Assembly: GCA_012932295.1 (NCBI GenBank)
Contig: JAAONU010000011.1
Span: 46,316,352 to 46,380,351 of the forward strand
Length of the DNA stretch: 64,000 bases
From: Cyclina sinensis
Lineage: Eukaryota; Mollusca; Bivalvia; Venerida; Veneridae
Direction of reading: 5' to 3'
The notes under the pieces are model-generated. The model saw only the letters and a list, made by a program, of their open reading frames with translations. It searched no databases and was not told the DNA's origin. Of the stretch, positions 63,376 to 64,000 are shown one piece after another (position 1 is the first letter of the stretch; every line of letters begins with the position of its first letter). Made by a program: the position numbers and the translations under genes.

Positions 63376-64000
63376 GGCCTGTATTTACCTGTCCGTCAAC
63401 GTCCTTCGTGACCTGTACTTATCTGCCTGTCTACATCCTTCGTGACCTGTACGTTTCTGTCTGTCTACGTCCATAGTCACCTTTACTTACATGTCTGTCT
63501 CCGACCTTCGTTACTTGTAATAACCTTTCTGTCTACGTCATTCGTAACCTGTACTTATCTGCCTATCTGCGTCTTTCGTGACCTGTACCAATCTGTCTGT
63601 CTACGTCCTTTATGACCTTTTATTACCTGTCTTTCTACGTCCTTCTTGCCTTGTACTAACCTGTCTGTCTACGTCCTTCGTGACCTGTACTTACCTGTGT
63701 GTCTACGTTCTTTGATACCAGTACTAAACTGTCTGTCTACGTCCTTAGTGACCTGTATATACTTGTCTGTCTACGTCCTTAGTGCCCTGTACTTATCTAT
63801 CTATCTACTTCTTTAGTGACCTTTACTTATCTGTCTGTCTACGTTCTTACTGACCTGTACTTATCTGTCTGTCTACGTTTTTAGTGATCTGTACCTGTAC
63901 TTATCTGTTTGTCAACGTTCTTAGTGACCTGTACTTATCTGTTTGTCTAAGTTCTTAGTGACCTGTACTTATCTGTCTGTCTACGTCCTTCGTGACCTGT
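63376..64000 (+). repeat. ~34-bp minisatellite running off the right edge (~18 units)
   Basis: The unit is about GTCTACGTCCTTCGTGACCT + GTACTTATCTGTCT, with frequent substitutions. It abuts the 38-bp array without a spacer. The right limit is not visible. Confidence 0.92.

Overview
The window looks like nuclear DNA of an invertebrate, most likely a bivalve mollusc. It is AT-rich, has intron-rich genes, and is packed with tRNA-derived SINEs, short fold-back elements and mobile elements with tandem-repeat cores. The bivalve call is inference from repeat style and gene content; no search was run. No operon, true tRNA gene, rRNA or CRISPR array was seen.

Four protein-coding genes can be reconstructed by matching splice sites and reading phase. 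(1) CPSF2, the 100-kDa subunit of the pre-mRNA cleavage/polyadenylation factor, lies on the minus strand: three coding exons (11689-11541, 10805-10646, 6881-6776), with the rest beyond the left edge. (2) A 14-exon plus-strand gene (13962-29345) encodes about 697 residues, with an N-terminal membrane anchor and two START-type lipid-transfer modules. It is divergently arranged with CPSF2 across 2.3 kb. (3) A four-exon plus-strand gene (50914-52936) encodes a 275-residue coiled-coil protein that I do not recognise. (4) A two-exon minus-strand gene (58241-55000) encodes a 585-residue TKL-like protein kinase with an HCD catalytic loop and two copies of an unusual N-terminal motif. Genes 3 and 4 converge.

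Region by region: 1-13 kb holds CPSF2 and two minisatellites in its introns. 13-29.4 kb is the START gene, with SINEs, fold-back MITEs and a hAT-type element with an 8-bp target duplication in its introns. 29.4-50 kb is gene-poor. It contains a purine-strand GA tract, a 1.8-kb element with a tandem core, a 2.4-kb 35-bp-period satellite, and directly after it a 2.3-kb structure built from four 68-bp palindromes. 50-58.3 kb holds the two convergent genes. 58.3-64 kb is repeats, ending in two abutting minisatellites that run off the right edge.

The most notable observation is in CPSF2 intron 3. About 40 tandem units of 52-53 bp are each made of the last ~37 nt of coding exon 3 plus the first ~15 nt of the intron, so the array carries dozens of copies of a strong CAG|GTAAG 5' splice site downstream of the real one. 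Other points are tandem 74-bp repeats with repeated short uORFs just upstream of the coiled-coil gene, and a possible intronic-polyadenylation isoform of the START gene.
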